Part shown: positions 29,792 to 39,625 of the stretch, piece after piece
Layout: each line of letters begins with the position of its first letter
How positions within the stretch are numbered: position 1 is the stretch's first letter
Notes under the pieces: model-generated
The model's input: only the letters and a program-made list of their open reading frames with translations
The model's database searches: none
Told to the model about the DNA's origin: nothing
DNA from: Aminicenans sp964648465
GTDB lineage: Bacteria > Acidobacteriota > Aminicenantia > Aminicenantales > Aminicenantaceae
NCBI GenBank assembly: GCA_964648465.1
Contig: CAZYMU010000007.1
Span: 19,729 to 83,728, forward strand
Direction: 5' to 3'
Length of the DNA: 64,000 nt
Program-made: the position numbers and the translations under genes

Positions 29792-31174
29792 ATGTGGGAA
29801 GAAACACTTTCTAAAACCAGGCTCAATATCAAACAAACAAAACTGGTTTCCAACTTCTCTATCAAAGAAAGAACAGACCCTTTTCTTATCTTTTTAATTG
29901 CCATCATCAGTGTTTCGATACTGACCTTGTTCCTCAAGTTTCGCATCGTTTACCTCTGGTCAGACTTTCTGCAGAGCACTGCCTTTTTGCGTATTGCCAC
30001 TTATCCTCTTGTGATTTCTGCTGTTATTGTGATTGCTGGGTTGATTTTCCGGACATTCTTCTGGCTCCGCTATAATCCCCTGGCCATCAAGTGTGGAGAA
30101 AAAGTCAATTGGCCTTTTATATCCGTCCTTATGCCCGCTTTAAACGAAGAAGAACTCATCCAGGCTTCAATCGACTCTATCTTTGCCATCGATTACCCAC
30201 CAGAAAAGTTTGAAGTTATCTGCATCAATGACGGCTCGACAGATTCGACCCTTTCAAATATGCTGAAAGCCAAGGAAAAGTACGGTGAAAGGCTAACGGT
30301 AATTAATTTCTCGAAAAATTTGGGGAAAAGAAAGGCTATCTATGCTAGTTTAAAGAAATCTCAAGGGGAAATTATCGTTACAGTGGATACTGATAGTCAA
30401 GTTGAGAAAAGCTCCATCAAAAATCTTGCCTTACCCCTGATTAATGATAAGAATGTAGGTGCCGTGGCCGGCCGAGTCGAGGTTTTAAATGAAAAGCAAA
30501 ATTTTCTTACCAGGATGCTTTCTATCCGGTACTCCATCTCCTTTAACTTTGGCCGGGCCTTCCAAAGCGTTTATGGAGCTGTCTTCTGCTGTCCTGGTGC
30601 TCTCTCAGCTTACCGGAAGGATGTCCTGAATAGATTCATCCGTGAATGGGTCAATCAAAAATTTTTGAACACTCCCTGTACCTATGGAGAAGATAGAGCC
30701 CTGACAACTCAAATTCTTAAGTTAGGATACATGACAAGATTTCAGTCAAACGCGATTGTCTACACCAAAGTTCCTTCGACATTCGGCCAAATGAGCAGAA
30801 TGTATCTTCGCTGGGCCCGAAGTTATGTCCGAGAATCAATTCTTTTTGCAGAATTCATGTTTTCCCACTACAGATCAAAACATCGCTTCTTACCCATCTA
30901 TGATTTCTTATTTCTAAATTCTCTTCCCCTTTTCCACATCTTCACTTTTGGCCTGATCACCTATTCCTTTTTTGTGAACCCTTTCTTTATCATACGGCAT
31001 TTGGCGTTCTTAGTTACTTTTTCCTTCATTCTTTCGCTTTATTATCTCCGCACCAATAAGAGCGCGACCTTTCTCTACGGTATTCCCTACGGCATCATCA
31101 CGGCCTTTTGTCTATGGTGGATTGTTCCTTATGCTATCCTGACTATGAAAAATCGATCCTGGATGACTCACTAG
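29792..31174 (+). CDS. Membrane glycosyltransferase, family 2 (processive type)
   Basis: A 460-residue inner-membrane protein. Two N-terminal helices (about 28-45 and 62-88) precede a GT2 catalytic domain: V-L-M-P-A-L-N-E-E-E, C-I-N-D-G-S-T-D-S-T, V-D-T-D-S-Q-V (metal-binding D-x-D), the acceptor motif T-Y-G-E-D-R-A-L-T and a R-M-Y-L-R-W-A-R segment equivalent to QxxRW. Three to four C-terminal helices follow. This is the layout of hyaluronan/chitin/N-acetylglucosamine-polymer synthases. It is transcribed alone, so the polymer is unknown. The UDP-sugar and PAPS genes at the left end could supply modified precursors (inference). Confidence 0.87.
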   Translation: MWEETLSKTRLNIKQTKLVSNFSIKERTDPFLIFLIAIISVSILTLFLKFRIVYLWSDFLQSTAFLRIATYPLVISAVIVIAGLIFRTFFWLRYNPLAIKCGEKVNWPFISVLMPALNEEELIQASIDSIFAIDYPPEKFEVICINDGSTDSTLSNMLKAKEKYGERLTVINFSKNLGKRKAIYASLKKSQGEIIVTVDTDSQVEKSSIKNLALPLINDKNVGAVAGRVEVLNEKQNFLTRMLSIRYSISFNFGRAFQSVYGAVFCCPGALSAYRKDVLNRFIREWVNQKFLNTPCTYGEDRALTTQILKLGYMTRFQSNAIVYTKVPSTFGQMSRMYLRWARSYVRESILFAEFMFSHYRSKHRFLPIYDFLFLNSLPLFHIFTFGLITYSFFVNPFFIIRHLAFLVTFSFILSLYYLRTNKSATFLYGIPYGIITAFCLWWIVPYAILTMKNRSWMTH

Positions 31175-31329
31175 CAAATCAGACTTCTTGCTTCCAAAAG
31201 TCGACCCCATAACATAAAAAAAAATTCTGGATTTCTGCTCAATTGAGTTTTTCTTCAACCTCTTGAATTCAGGGAGAAGTAAAAAGAGCCCGCCAGGGAG
31301 AATATGTAAAACCTGTACAATAAGAAAAG

Positions 31330-32577
31330 CTATTCCAAGCTGGTGAGGAAGGGGTATTTTTTCGAATCGATAAGCCTGGTCATTCGGTATATGGCTGCTC
31401 TTTTTTCATCTTCCATTCTTATCTCTGGGTTGAAGAACTCCCACATAATCTCTTTCCCATAGCTTACTTCAAAGACGCGACCTTTATCGCTTTCTGTTAT
31501 GAGTGTGTTTCCATTCGGCAATCTTTGACTTGAGCCTCTTGATACAGAGAAAAACTGCTGAGCAGGATCAGACTGATACTCCCAGACAATTTTCTTACTT
31601 GGAGGATCGAGCTCCACGACTCGAGAATGTCTTCTCTCGACCCCATTATCGAAAATCAGAATATGACCGTTTTCTAACAAGGCGGGGTGGTGGGGTTTAC
31701 TTAAATTCCCGGGTCCCCACTTCCACACCATTTTCTGTTTCTCGAGGTCAACGATCCCCACGAGATTTAGTTTTAGAGCACAAACCAAAAGATTGCCTTT
31801 CTGGCCAACTTTATCGATATTCCTGTCTACGATTTCAACCGTGTTTATATGGAAGATATCCTGAGGGTCTCTGCTGGTGAATTGGAAATCATTATTCACT
31901 TTCCTCCTATCGAGCTCCTTCAGGTTACGAGGATTATTCAACCAGCGACGTATTTCGGCGAATTTACCAGTGGGAATCTCTCGTTTGAAGACATCAAAAA
32001 GAGAGACCTTTTTCTTGATCTCTCCCTCTGGGGAGAGGATGACAATATATTCATTCAGGATCGGGGTTGAGAAACCTGAGACAAAAACAGATTCCTCTTC
32101 CCTCGCCAAAGAATAGATGTCTCCATTTTCGGCCACAGCAAGATCATGATGGAAGCGCATGTGTTGGAACCATTTGATGTTTGAATCCCAATCCAGCTTC
32201 ACCAGCATTCTGTCTTTTACAATGGCTAACAGGTCACCATTCTTGCAGATCTCGACATGCTGCCAGGAATCATCTTCGTTGATCTTCCCTTCCCACGTAT
32301 GCAAGATCCTTCCCTGCATGTCCATAAGATGAGCCATGGAGAGGTTTCTTGAATTGTAGAGGTTTATTCCCTTACAAGACCGCCTCTGGTCATATTGGGT
32401 TACGCCTGACTTTTGAATATTTTTCCCTGCCGGAACCCAAGTCAGATAAGGTAAGGACTTCAGATTTTCTGTGGAATCAAGCTGCCGAGATTTTTCATTG
32501 TCTGCGGTGAAGAAGACGATAAAAACAAGGGTAGCTATGATAGCGCTGATGAATGATATTACTATGACTTTTCTCAT
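31330..32577 (-). CDS. Arylsulfotransferase-like (ASST) beta-propeller protein
   Basis: About 415 residues. An N-terminal membrane/signal segment (about 5-24) directs it to the envelope. The rest resembles the arylsulfotransferase family, a six-bladed propeller that moves sulfate between phenolic compounds without PAPS. Recognisable pieces are F-H-H-D-L-A-V-A-E-N-G-D-I-Y, S-K-P-H-H-P-A-L-L-E-N-G-H-I-L, and R-L-P-N-G-N-T-L-I-T-E-S. Paired His residues fit the catalytic and substrate-binding histidines of ASST. Many homologues are uncharacterised. The start could be ATG 32577 or TTG 32580; neither has a strong ribosome site. Confidence 0.8.
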   Translation of the reverse strand: MRKVIVISFISAIIATLVFIVFFTADNEKSRQLDSTENLKSLPYLTWVPAGKNIQKSGVTQYDQRRSCKGINLYNSRNLSMAHLMDMQGRILHTWEGKINEDDSWQHVEICKNGDLLAIVKDRMLVKLDWDSNIKWFQHMRFHHDLAVAENGDIYSLAREEESVFVSGFSTPILNEYIVILSPEGEIKKKVSLFDVFKREIPTGKFAEIRRWLNNPRNLKELDRRKVNNDFQFTSRDPQDIFHINTVEIVDRNIDKVGQKGNLLVCALKLNLVGIVDLEKQKMVWKWGPGNLSKPHHPALLENGHILIFDNGVERRHSRVVELDPPSKKIVWEYQSDPAQQFFSVSRGSSQRLPNGNTLITESDKGRVFEVSYGKEIMWEFFNPEIRMEDEKRAAIYRMTRLIDSKKYPFLTSLE

Positions 32578-33240
32578 CAATCCATTTTCTTATTATATCT
32601 GAATTTCAGGAATCATATACATCTAAAATTTAAAAATATTAGTATCTTTTTTCCCGTCCCAGTGTATTAAGAGCAAAAATGCGCAGTTCCTCAGCCCCTG
32701 AGAATGGCAGAGAGGGAATGGCGTGTGGGACTGAACATGATCGTTTACACACTAAGCCTTACTTTTTCTCTTAATCTTTCATAAGGAGTTTTCCCTCCTA
32801 AGGCTGCATGAGGTCTATTATAGTTATAGAAGTCTTTTCATTCTTTAATGATTCACAATTTTTCGCTATAATAAAATATGTGATTGTGAATGTAAGCAAG
32901 TTTAAATTGGACATAAATGAGAGCAAACCGAGGCAAGCACAAAAATCAAATTACTATATTTTCGGGGCGGGCAAGTGCTTTTATGTTCCTTATTAGTTCA
33001 TAATTAAATTTCTAAAATCAGGAAGAAATGTTGAGAGTGATATTAAAGGGAAGAAAATATAGATTCCTTCGTCTAAATATCTATGGAGAGAAGAAATCAA
33101 GTTGATAGGCAGAAGAAATATTTCATGCCTTTATGGGATTTGTTTTCTCCCTAAAAAAGAAAACTTATAGTATTCAGCTAGGATTATTCATTGCTTGACC
33201 TAAGCTAGGAATGCCCAAAATTTCTATATGGAGGCAAAAA
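32578..33240 (+). other. Gap holding a transposase scrap and the efflux operon leader
   Basis: 663 bp without an intact gene. It contains a transposase 3' remnant (32745-32852). The remainder is AT-rich; short frames are present but none resembles a protein. The efflux operon start has GGAGG before ATG 33241. Confidence 0.5.
32745..32852 (-). pseudogene. C-terminal remnant of an integrase-core (IS481/IS3-type) transposase
   Basis: On the minus strand D-F-Y-N-Y-N-R-P-H-A-A-L-G-G-K-T-P-Y-E-R runs to a TAA at 32745. The Y-N-x-x-R-P-H-x-A-L-G-x-x-T-P motif is the well-known end of rve-type transposases. A TGA at 32838-32840 interrupts the frame where a Trp is usual. The rest of the element is gone. 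Confidence 0.7.
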
Positions 33241-34815
33241 ATGCCTAGAAAAATCCAAGGAGGTTTGATAGCATTTATCTTTTTTATTTCTCTCCCTCTA
33301 CTCGCACAGAAGGAAGAAAATGCGCTTTCTCTTTCCCTTGAAGAATGTATTTTAAAGACAGTGAAGAATAATCTCGGGCTGGCTGTAGAAATTATCACCC
33401 CTGAGATTGCCAATCTCTCGGTTTCGTTCGCCAGCGAAAAATTCATGCCTGCGCTGGCTTTAATTTATAACAAGCAGGATGCCCTCTCAGCATCTTATTC
33501 ATTCCTTGATGCGTCAGATACTGTCTCCACACTTCAAAACAATTACTCCGTCCAGATTTCCCAGTTTATTCCCACAGGAGGCGACTTCTCCCTCAGCTTA
33601 AACAGCAACATGAACGACACAAACCGCAGGTTTCAGAGTATCAATCCCCGTTACGGAAGCACTCTCCAATTCACTTTCAGTCAGCCTTTGTTAAAGGATT
33701 TCGGTTTCAAGATGAACCGCCGGGAAATTAACATCGCTAAAAACAATAGGGATATTTCTGAAAAGAATTTTACAAAATCCCTGGAGGACACCATATACCT
33801 TGCGGAAAACACATACTGGAATCTAGTCTACAGCATTGAAAACCTGAAAGTGCGGAGGCAATCGTTGAAATTAGCCCAGGAATTGCTGGAAAAAAACAAA
33901 TCCGAAATCGAAGCCGGCATTCTTCCTCCCATCGAAATCCTTAGCGCTGAAGCTGATGTGGCCTTAAGAGAAGCGGATATACTGGAGGCAGAAACCATGG
34001 TCAAGAATAACGAAGATCTTCTCAAGACAATTATGAACCTTCCGGCCGAAACGGAAAACACCGAAGCTATGAGGATCGTTCCCACGGACAGCCCTTCAGT
34101 CGTCAGAAAAGAACTTAGTCTTGAAGAAGCTCTGCTTGCAGCCATGCAGAACAGGCCGGACTTACAGGCCATAAGGGTAGATTTAAGGAACAAAGAGCTT
34201 AATTATAGTTACGCCCAAAATCAGCTCTTTCCCGATCTCCGTCTTGAGGCTTCTTACTGGAGTCCGGGTATCTCAGGAGACCAGATTCTGTATGAGGAGG
34301 GGAACGCTCTGACTGGAAAGATAATCGGGAAAATCCCTGGTGGGGGTTCCGATGCCCTCAAAGATGCCTTCAACTTCAAATACAAGAACTGGTCTGTGGG
34401 ACTGACCCTCACTTATCCCTTGAATAACCTTCTCTCCCGAGCTTCCTACGCTCAGGCAAAACTCAACCTGGAACAGAGCAGGCTGAGGTTAAAAAACCAG
34501 GAACAACAAATATTTTTGGAAATCAAAACCGCTGTACGGACCGTCCAGTCAAACTATCAGCGGACCGAGGCCTACAAGGTAGCCCGTGAACTGGCTCAGA
34601 AAAAGCTGGAGGCCGAAGAAGAAAAATTTAAGGTCGGATTGAGCACAAACTACTTCATTCTTCAATACCAGAGGGATTTGGCCAGTGCTCAGATCATGGA
34701 ACTCAAGGCCGTTGTAGACTATAATATATCATTAGCCAATCTCAAGCGAATTCAGGGAACAGGCCTTGAAAAACAAAACATCAGCAGGTTTTATAAGAAA
34801 GGCAGGGAAAATTGA
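33241..34815 (+). CDS. TolC-family outer-membrane efflux protein
   Basis: A 524-residue outer-membrane factor of a tripartite efflux pump. The signal peptide ends near F-I-S-L-P-L-L-A-Q. Two OEP repeats of long coiled-coil helices and beta strands follow (e.g. S-L-S-L-E-E-C-I-L near the start of the first and S-L-E-E-A-L-L-A-A-M-Q-N-R-P-D-L at the second). The start ATG 33241 has GGAGG six bases upstream; an in-frame ATG at 33211 would add a non-signal extension. It is the first gene of an operon with an adaptor and an RND pump (75 bp, then a 4-nt overlap). Confidence 0.93.
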   Translation: MPRKIQGGLIAFIFFISLPLLAQKEENALSLSLEECILKTVKNNLGLAVEIITPEIANLSVSFASEKFMPALALIYNKQDALSASYSFLDASDTVSTLQNNYSVQISQFIPTGGDFSLSLNSNMNDTNRRFQSINPRYGSTLQFTFSQPLLKDFGFKMNRREINIAKNNRDISEKNFTKSLEDTIYLAENTYWNLVYSIENLKVRRQSLKLAQELLEKNKSEIEAGILPPIEILSAEADVALREADILEAETMVKNNEDLLKTIMNLPAETENTEAMRIVPTDSPSVVRKELSLEEALLAAMQNRPDLQAIRVDLRNKELNYSYAQNQLFPDLRLEASYWSPGISGDQILYEEGNALTGKIIGKIPGGGSDALKDAFNFKYKNWSVGLTLTYPLNNLLSRASYAQAKLNLEQSRLRLKNQEQQIFLEIKTAVRTVQSNYQRTEAYKVARELAQKKLEAEEEKFKVGLSTNYFILQYQRDLASAQIMELKAVVDYNISLANLKRIQGTGLEKQNISRFYKKGREN

Positions 34816-34889
34816 TAGTCTGTAAGCAAGAAAGAAAAAAGCCAGACTGGATATAAATAAAGAACACATTTTTATTAGAGAGTAAAACT

Positions 34890-36164
34890 ATGAAAATAAA
34901 ACTAAAAAACTTAATCATCAAGAGAAAAGCTCCGATAATCATAGCTTTAGTCATCGCCGTTGTGGGGTTCTTCGGTTGGAGAGTCTACAAAAGTCTTTTT
35001 ATGGTCAATAAGATCCCAGGAATGAGCCAAAAAGGAATTTCTATAGCCGTCGAGATTGCGCCAGTTGAGAGAACTTCTATCAAAGATTTAGGCCAATTTT
35101 ACGGGACACTGATTCCCAAATCCCAGTTCACCATTGCCCCCAAAATCTCAGGTAAATTGAACCAGCTTCTCATCGATATCGGCGATCCGGTAAGGCGCGG
35201 TCAACTGGTTGCTGTTCTCGAGGATGAAGAGTATCAACAACAGGCCATTCAGGCAGAAGCGGACCTTCGAGTCGCCAGGGCTAACCTTGAAGAGGCCAAT
35301 AGCTCTCTGGAAGTAGCCAAAAGAGACCTGGAGCGGGCGAGAACTCTCCACCAGAAAGGCATACAATCCGATTCCCAGCTGGATGCGGTTGTCGCCCAGT
35401 ATAATGCTCAGGAATCCAGGTGCAAGGTAACGGTTGCCCAACTGGCGAATAAAGAAGCAGCTTTGGAAGCTTCCAGGGTTCGTCTTTCTTACACCCGGAT
35501 TAAAGCCTCATGGGAAAAAGGAAGCGATATCAGATATGTGGGAGAAAGGTTCGTCGATGCGGGCGCGATGCTGTCTTCCAACACCCCTATTCTTTCCATC
35601 ATCGACCTTCAGCCCCTCACAGCCGTTATTCATGTAACTGACAAAGATTATTTTCGGTTGAAAACTGGACAGAAGACAACGATTACGAGCAGCGCATTTC
35701 TTGAGAAAACCTTTAGCGGCCAAGTGATCAGAATAGCTCCGCTCCTGAAGGAGACATCCCGGCAAGCAAGGGTAGAGATTGAAATTCAGAATCCTGAGGG
35801 AATCCTCAAGCCCGGCATGTTTATCAACGCTCAGATAGAATTTGCCAGACGCGAGAAGACAACGATAGTTCCGTACAGCGCTCTAGTCGATAGAAGCGAC
35901 CAACGGGGAGTCTTTCTGGTAGATACTGAGAATAAAAAAGCCTATTTCCAACCGATTACAGTTGGCATCATCGAAGGAGAGCGAGCTGAAATCCTTGAAC
36001 CTCCCCAGATCTCCGGATATGTGGTTACCCTTGGACATCATCTCCTGGAAGATGGTATAAGCATTATTCTTCCCCGGAACATACCTTCCACTTCAGAGGC
36101 CAATGTAGATTCTTCCAAAAAGCCAACCGCCGGCGAGAAAAATTCTTCGGGAAGCCTGAAATGA
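34890..36164 (+). CDS. RND efflux periplasmic adaptor (membrane fusion protein)
   Basis: A 424-residue AcrA/MdtA-like adaptor. An N-terminal helix (about 15-32) anchors it. A lipoyl/barrel-sandwich half motif (P-K-I-S-G-K-L-N-Q-L and D-I-G-D-P-V-R-R-G-Q-L) is followed by a coiled-coil hairpin (about 112-200), the second lipoyl half, a beta-barrel and a membrane-proximal domain with V-V-T-L-G-H-H-L-L-E-D-G. It bridges the RND pump and the TolC-like channel. The stop overlaps the RND start (ATGA). The charged C-terminal tail is Ser/Lys-rich. Confidence 0.92.
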   Translation: MKIKLKNLIIKRKAPIIIALVIAVVGFFGWRVYKSLFMVNKIPGMSQKGISIAVEIAPVERTSIKDLGQFYGTLIPKSQFTIAPKISGKLNQLLIDIGDPVRRGQLVAVLEDEEYQQQAIQAEADLRVARANLEEANSSLEVAKRDLERARTLHQKGIQSDSQLDAVVAQYNAQESRCKVTVAQLANKEAALEASRVRLSYTRIKASWEKGSDIRYVGERFVDAGAMLSSNTPILSIIDLQPLTAVIHVTDKDYFRLKTGQKTTITSSAFLEKTFSGQVIRIAPLLKETSRQARVEIEIQNPEGILKPGMFINAQIEFARREKTTIVPYSALVDRSDQRGVFLVDTENKKAYFQPITVGIIEGERAEILEPPQISGYVVTLGHHLLEDGISIILPRNIPSTSEANVDSSKKPTAGEKNSSGSLK

Positions 36165-39100
36165 ATATTACCGCGTTTTCGATTCGACGCCCTGTTTTCA
36201 CGGTGATGTTAATCCTGGCTGTTATTTCTGTTGGAGTTGTTTCTCTCAGTCGGCTTCCCATCGACCTTATGCCGGAAATAGTCTATCCCACTCTCAATAT
36301 TTCTACATCCTACCCGAATACCGGTCCTGAAGAAATCGAACAGTTGATTACTCGTCCTATTGAAGAGGCCATGAGTTCGGTTCAAGGCGTGGAAGAGATC
36401 TTTTCTGTTTCTACAGAAGGAAGAAGTACAGTGAGAATCATGTTTTCATGGGCAGCTGACCTGGATGATGCGGCTGATGATGTCCGAGAGCGTCTTGATC
36501 GAATAGTACCTCGTCTGCCGGAGGACATCAACAGGCCAACGCTAAGGAAATTCGATCCTGCAATGTTTCCTATCCTGATACTCGGGGCATTGAGTAACCT
36601 TGACCCTATCAAAACGCGAAAAATCATTGACGAACAGATAGCTTACCGAATCGAGAGGGTTCCGGGAGTGGCATCAGTCGATATCTGGGGCGGACTTGAG
36701 CGGGAAATTCAGGTTAATCTTTATCCTGATAAAATTAAAGCCCTCGGCCTTCCGATTGATTTGATTATAAGTAAAATTAGACAGGAAAACATCGACCTGC
36801 CCGCAGGAATCATTGAAAAAGGAAATTATGAAATTCTCATCCGTATTCCCGGTGTCTATGCAAACTTGGATGAAATCAGGGAAACAGTTGTGTCCATGCG
36901 TGATAGAGTTCCTATTCGGCTGAAAGAAATTGCAAGTATCGAGGATACACACAGAAGAATAACACGAGTTGCGAGGATTAACGGAATACCAGGAGTCCGG
37001 ATTGCTATAAATAAACAATCTGGCAAAAACACGGTCAAAGTGGCTGAGGAAGTGCTGAAGGAAATAGAGAAAATTCAGGAGGACATTCCTCAAATCCAGA
37101 TAATCCCGGCTAGAGATAGCTCTCAATTCATAAAAAATGCCATCAGTAATGTGGGTTTCGCAGCTCTGTACGGTGGAATCCTGGCGGTCTTAGTGCTTCT
37201 TTTATTTCTGACTAATATTGGGAGCACACTGATCATCGCCACTTCCATTCCCATTTCCATTATCGCTACTTTTTCCTTGATATATTTTGGCGGGTTTACC
37301 CTGAACATCATGACCTTAGGCGGGCTGGCTCTAGGGATCGGGATGATGGTCGACAATGCCATTGTCGTCCTGGAAAATATCTACCGCTTGCAGGATTCTG
37401 GGGTTCCTTCTTTCAAAGCTGCTGAGCAAGGCAGTCATGAAGTTACCGCAGCCATTATTGCCAGTACTCTTACAACTATTGCTGTGTTCTTACCCATGGT
37501 TTTTATCCGTGGTATGTCGGGTATCATGTTTAAGCAATTGGCCTATGTAGTCAGTTTTTCTCTCATCTGTTCGCTGTTTGTTGCTCTGACTTTAGTCCCA
37601 ATGCTCTCCAGTCGCATTCTCAGGCCTACCCGGCTGGACAATCCCCATCCTATAAAACGGAGACAAAAAGCCATTGTCATTATCCGTCAGTTTTTCAGAA
37701 GATTAGAAAACTCCTATAAAAACCTTCTCCATTATGCTCTCGATCACCGCATTCTGGTATTGGGAATAACGGCCTTGTTCCTGGTCGGAAGTATAGTACT
37801 CATCCGTTTTGTAGGAAGCGAATTCATGCCCTCTACAGATGAGGGTGAGGTGCGGATTACGGTTGAGATGGAAGTGGGAACCAGGCTGGGTATCATGGAT
37901 GAAAAGTTAAAAATGATTTCCGAAATTATAAAAAAGGAAGTTCCGAATCTGGAGAGCATTGAAGAACGAGGAGGCGGCGGCGGTTGGCGGTCCGGCGCTA
38001 ACCGCGGAAATATCACCATTAAGCTCAAGCCCAAATCCCAGCGCTCGAGATCAAGCGAAGCAATCGCTACGGATCTTAGAAGGAAACTTTCTAACATTCC
38101 GGGAGTCACCATCAGGACTCGGGTGAGTGGAGGTCAGATGATGTTCGGGATGAGAGGAGGAGGAGATCAGGAAAGAGTTCAAGTCGAAATTCGGGGGTAT
38201 GACCTGGAAATCGGCGAAGCGCTGGCTCAGCAGGTCAAGAGAATAGCCGAAAATGTCAAGGGAGTTACAGATGTCAGACTCAGCCGGGAAATAGGAAATC
38301 CTGAGGAGCTTTTCAACATAGACAGGCAGGCAGCTGCGGACATGAAACTTTCGGTGAGTCAGATCGGAGGATTTATCCAGACTATTCTGATGGGAACCGA
38401 GGCTAGCCAGTACCGAGAAAGTGGGCGTGAGTACAGAATCCTGGTTAAGGTTAAAGACTCGGAAAAATTAGATATCAATAATATTCTTGATCTTACTCTG
38501 ACAAATTCAGACGGAGAACAAGTAACTCTAAGAAATGTTGTTAATGTCCGACCTCGGAGAGGACCTATGCGAATTGAAAGAAGGGACAGGGAACGGGTTC
38601 TTACTATTTCGGCAGAAATCGCTGGAAGAGACCTTGCCTCAGTTATAGCCGATATTCGTGAAGGCCTCCGCTCTATTCCCATTCCCAGGGACTTCAGCAT
38701 CGGCTTCACCGGAGACTACGAAGAGCAACAGAAGGCATTCCGGGAGCTTCTAGTGAGTATTCTCCTGGCTATAATGCTCGTTTATATGATCATGGCCATG
38801 CTTTACGAGTCAGTTCGTGATCCGTTTATCGTCATGTTCTCAGTTCCCCTGGCAGTTATCGGCGTCATTTTAATGCTCTTTATCACCAACACAACCTTCA
38901 ACGTCCAGTCTTACATAGGAAGTATCATGCTGGGAGGCATCGTGGTTAATAATGCCATTCTGCTCGTGGACTACACAAACCTTCTCCGGCACCGAGATAA
39001 AATGGGTTTACGGGAGGCGATCGAAGAGGCTGGCCGGCGCCGCTTACGTCCAATATTGATGACGGCGCTCACAACCATCATGGCCATGATTCCCCTTGCC

Positions 39101-39253
39101 ATGGGGCTCAAAGAAGGCGGTGAAGCTCAGGCACCGATGGCCCGGGCCGTCATAGGCGGTTTATTGAGCTCAACACTGATCACTCTCGTTGTTGTTCCTG
39201 TCATCTACTCTCTTTTCGAAGGCCGTCTGAGGAAGAGAAAACAAGAGGCCTAA
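36161..39253 (+). CDS. RND-family efflux permease (AcrB-like)
   Basis: An inner-membrane proton-driven pump of 1030 residues, the usual length. N-terminal F-S-I-R-R-P-V-F-T-V-M helix 1 is typical. Two large periplasmic loops (about 35-330 and 555-860) alternate with two six-helix bundles. Helix 4 has G-I-G-M-M-V-D-N-A-I-V-V-L-E-N, carrying an Asp of the proton relay, followed by the T-T-I-A-V-F-L-P segment. The M-Q-related H+ pathway residues cannot be proven by eye. A Gly-rich loop (R-G-G-G-G-G-W-R) stands out in the second porter domain. Substrate unknown (drugs, lipids or metals). It closes the tolC-adaptor-RND operon. Confidence 0.94.
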   Translation: MNITAFSIRRPVFTVMLILAVISVGVVSLSRLPIDLMPEIVYPTLNISTSYPNTGPEEIEQLITRPIEEAMSSVQGVEEIFSVSTEGRSTVRIMFSWAADLDDAADDVRERLDRIVPRLPEDINRPTLRKFDPAMFPILILGALSNLDPIKTRKIIDEQIAYRIERVPGVASVDIWGGLEREIQVNLYPDKIKALGLPIDLIISKIRQENIDLPAGIIEKGNYEILIRIPGVYANLDEIRETVVSMRDRVPIRLKEIASIEDTHRRITRVARINGIPGVRIAINKQSGKNTVKVAEEVLKEIEKIQEDIPQIQIIPARDSSQFIKNAISNVGFAALYGGILAVLVLLLFLTNIGSTLIIATSIPISIIATFSLIYFGGFTLNIMTLGGLALGIGMMVDNAIVVLENIYRLQDSGVPSFKAAEQGSHEVTAAIIASTLTTIAVFLPMVFIRGMSGIMFKQLAYVVSFSLICSLFVALTLVPMLSSRILRPTRLDNPHPIKRRQKAIVIIRQFFRRLENSYKNLLHYALDHRILVLGITALFLVGSIVLIRFVGSEFMPSTDEGEVRITVEMEVGTRLGIMDEKLKMISEIIKKEVPNLESIEERGGGGGWRSGANRGNITIKLKPKSQRSRSSEAIATDLRRKLSNIPGVTIRTRVSGGQMMFGMRGGGDQERVQVEIRGYDLEIGEALAQQVKRIAENVKGVTDVRLSREIGNPEELFNIDRQAAADMKLSVSQIGGFIQTILMGTEASQYRESGREYRILVKVKDSEKLDINNILDLTLTNSDGEQVTLRNVVNVRPRRGPMRIERRDRERVLTISAEIAGRDLASVIADIREGLRSIPIPRDFSIGFTGDYEEQQKAFRELLVSILLAIMLVYMIMAMLYESVRDPFIVMFSVPLAVIGVILMLFITNTTFNVQSYIGSIMLGGIVVNNAILLVDYTNLLRHRDKMGLREAIEEAGRRRLRPILMTALTTIMAMIPLAMGLKEGGEAQAPMARAVIGGLLSSTLITLVVVPVIYSLFEGRLRKRKQEA

Positions 39254-39625
39254 AAACGTCAGCTTCTGACTGATGTACCAGAGATAATAATTCCGTTACA
39301 ATATTGCATAGTCTATCTGATTCAGAGAGAATCAGTGGAGCAGTCCGATAAAAGTCATGGGCTTGATTTTATTATATCCTTTTCCCCCATTTTTGGATAC
39401 TTTATTTTACCATTTGAGCTTCTCAACATTGTTTGGACAAAAAACAGCCTTTTTTAAGGTGCATTGAGGACCTTTTTATATTATCATTTTTATTTATACT
39501 TTGACTTATATCACAAAGGAAAATTTGATTTAAATGAGAAAGGACGGACTCTTTCATTAACTACAGATTTGCCCCTCATTTGCCATTTTGTGGCAAAAAT
39601 AGCTTAAAATAATATACTCTGGTTC
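39254..39625 (+). other. Gap between convergent RND and OmpA genes
   Basis: About 370 bp with no gene. It contains a weak hairpin AAGGT-N9-ACCTT followed by T-run (39456-39478), a possible terminator for the efflux operon, and the left copy of a 47-bp repeat (39565-39611). Confidence 0.45.
39565..39611 (-). repeat. Left copy of a 47-bp repeat with an inverted TTTGCCA/TGGCAAA pair
   Basis: Identical at 43 of 47 positions to 41357-41403, same orientation. It contains TTTGCCA-N5-TGGCAAA (39579-39597) and, on the minus strand, a third TGGCAAA-like half-site. It lies just downstream of the OmpA gene. Confidence 0.75.
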
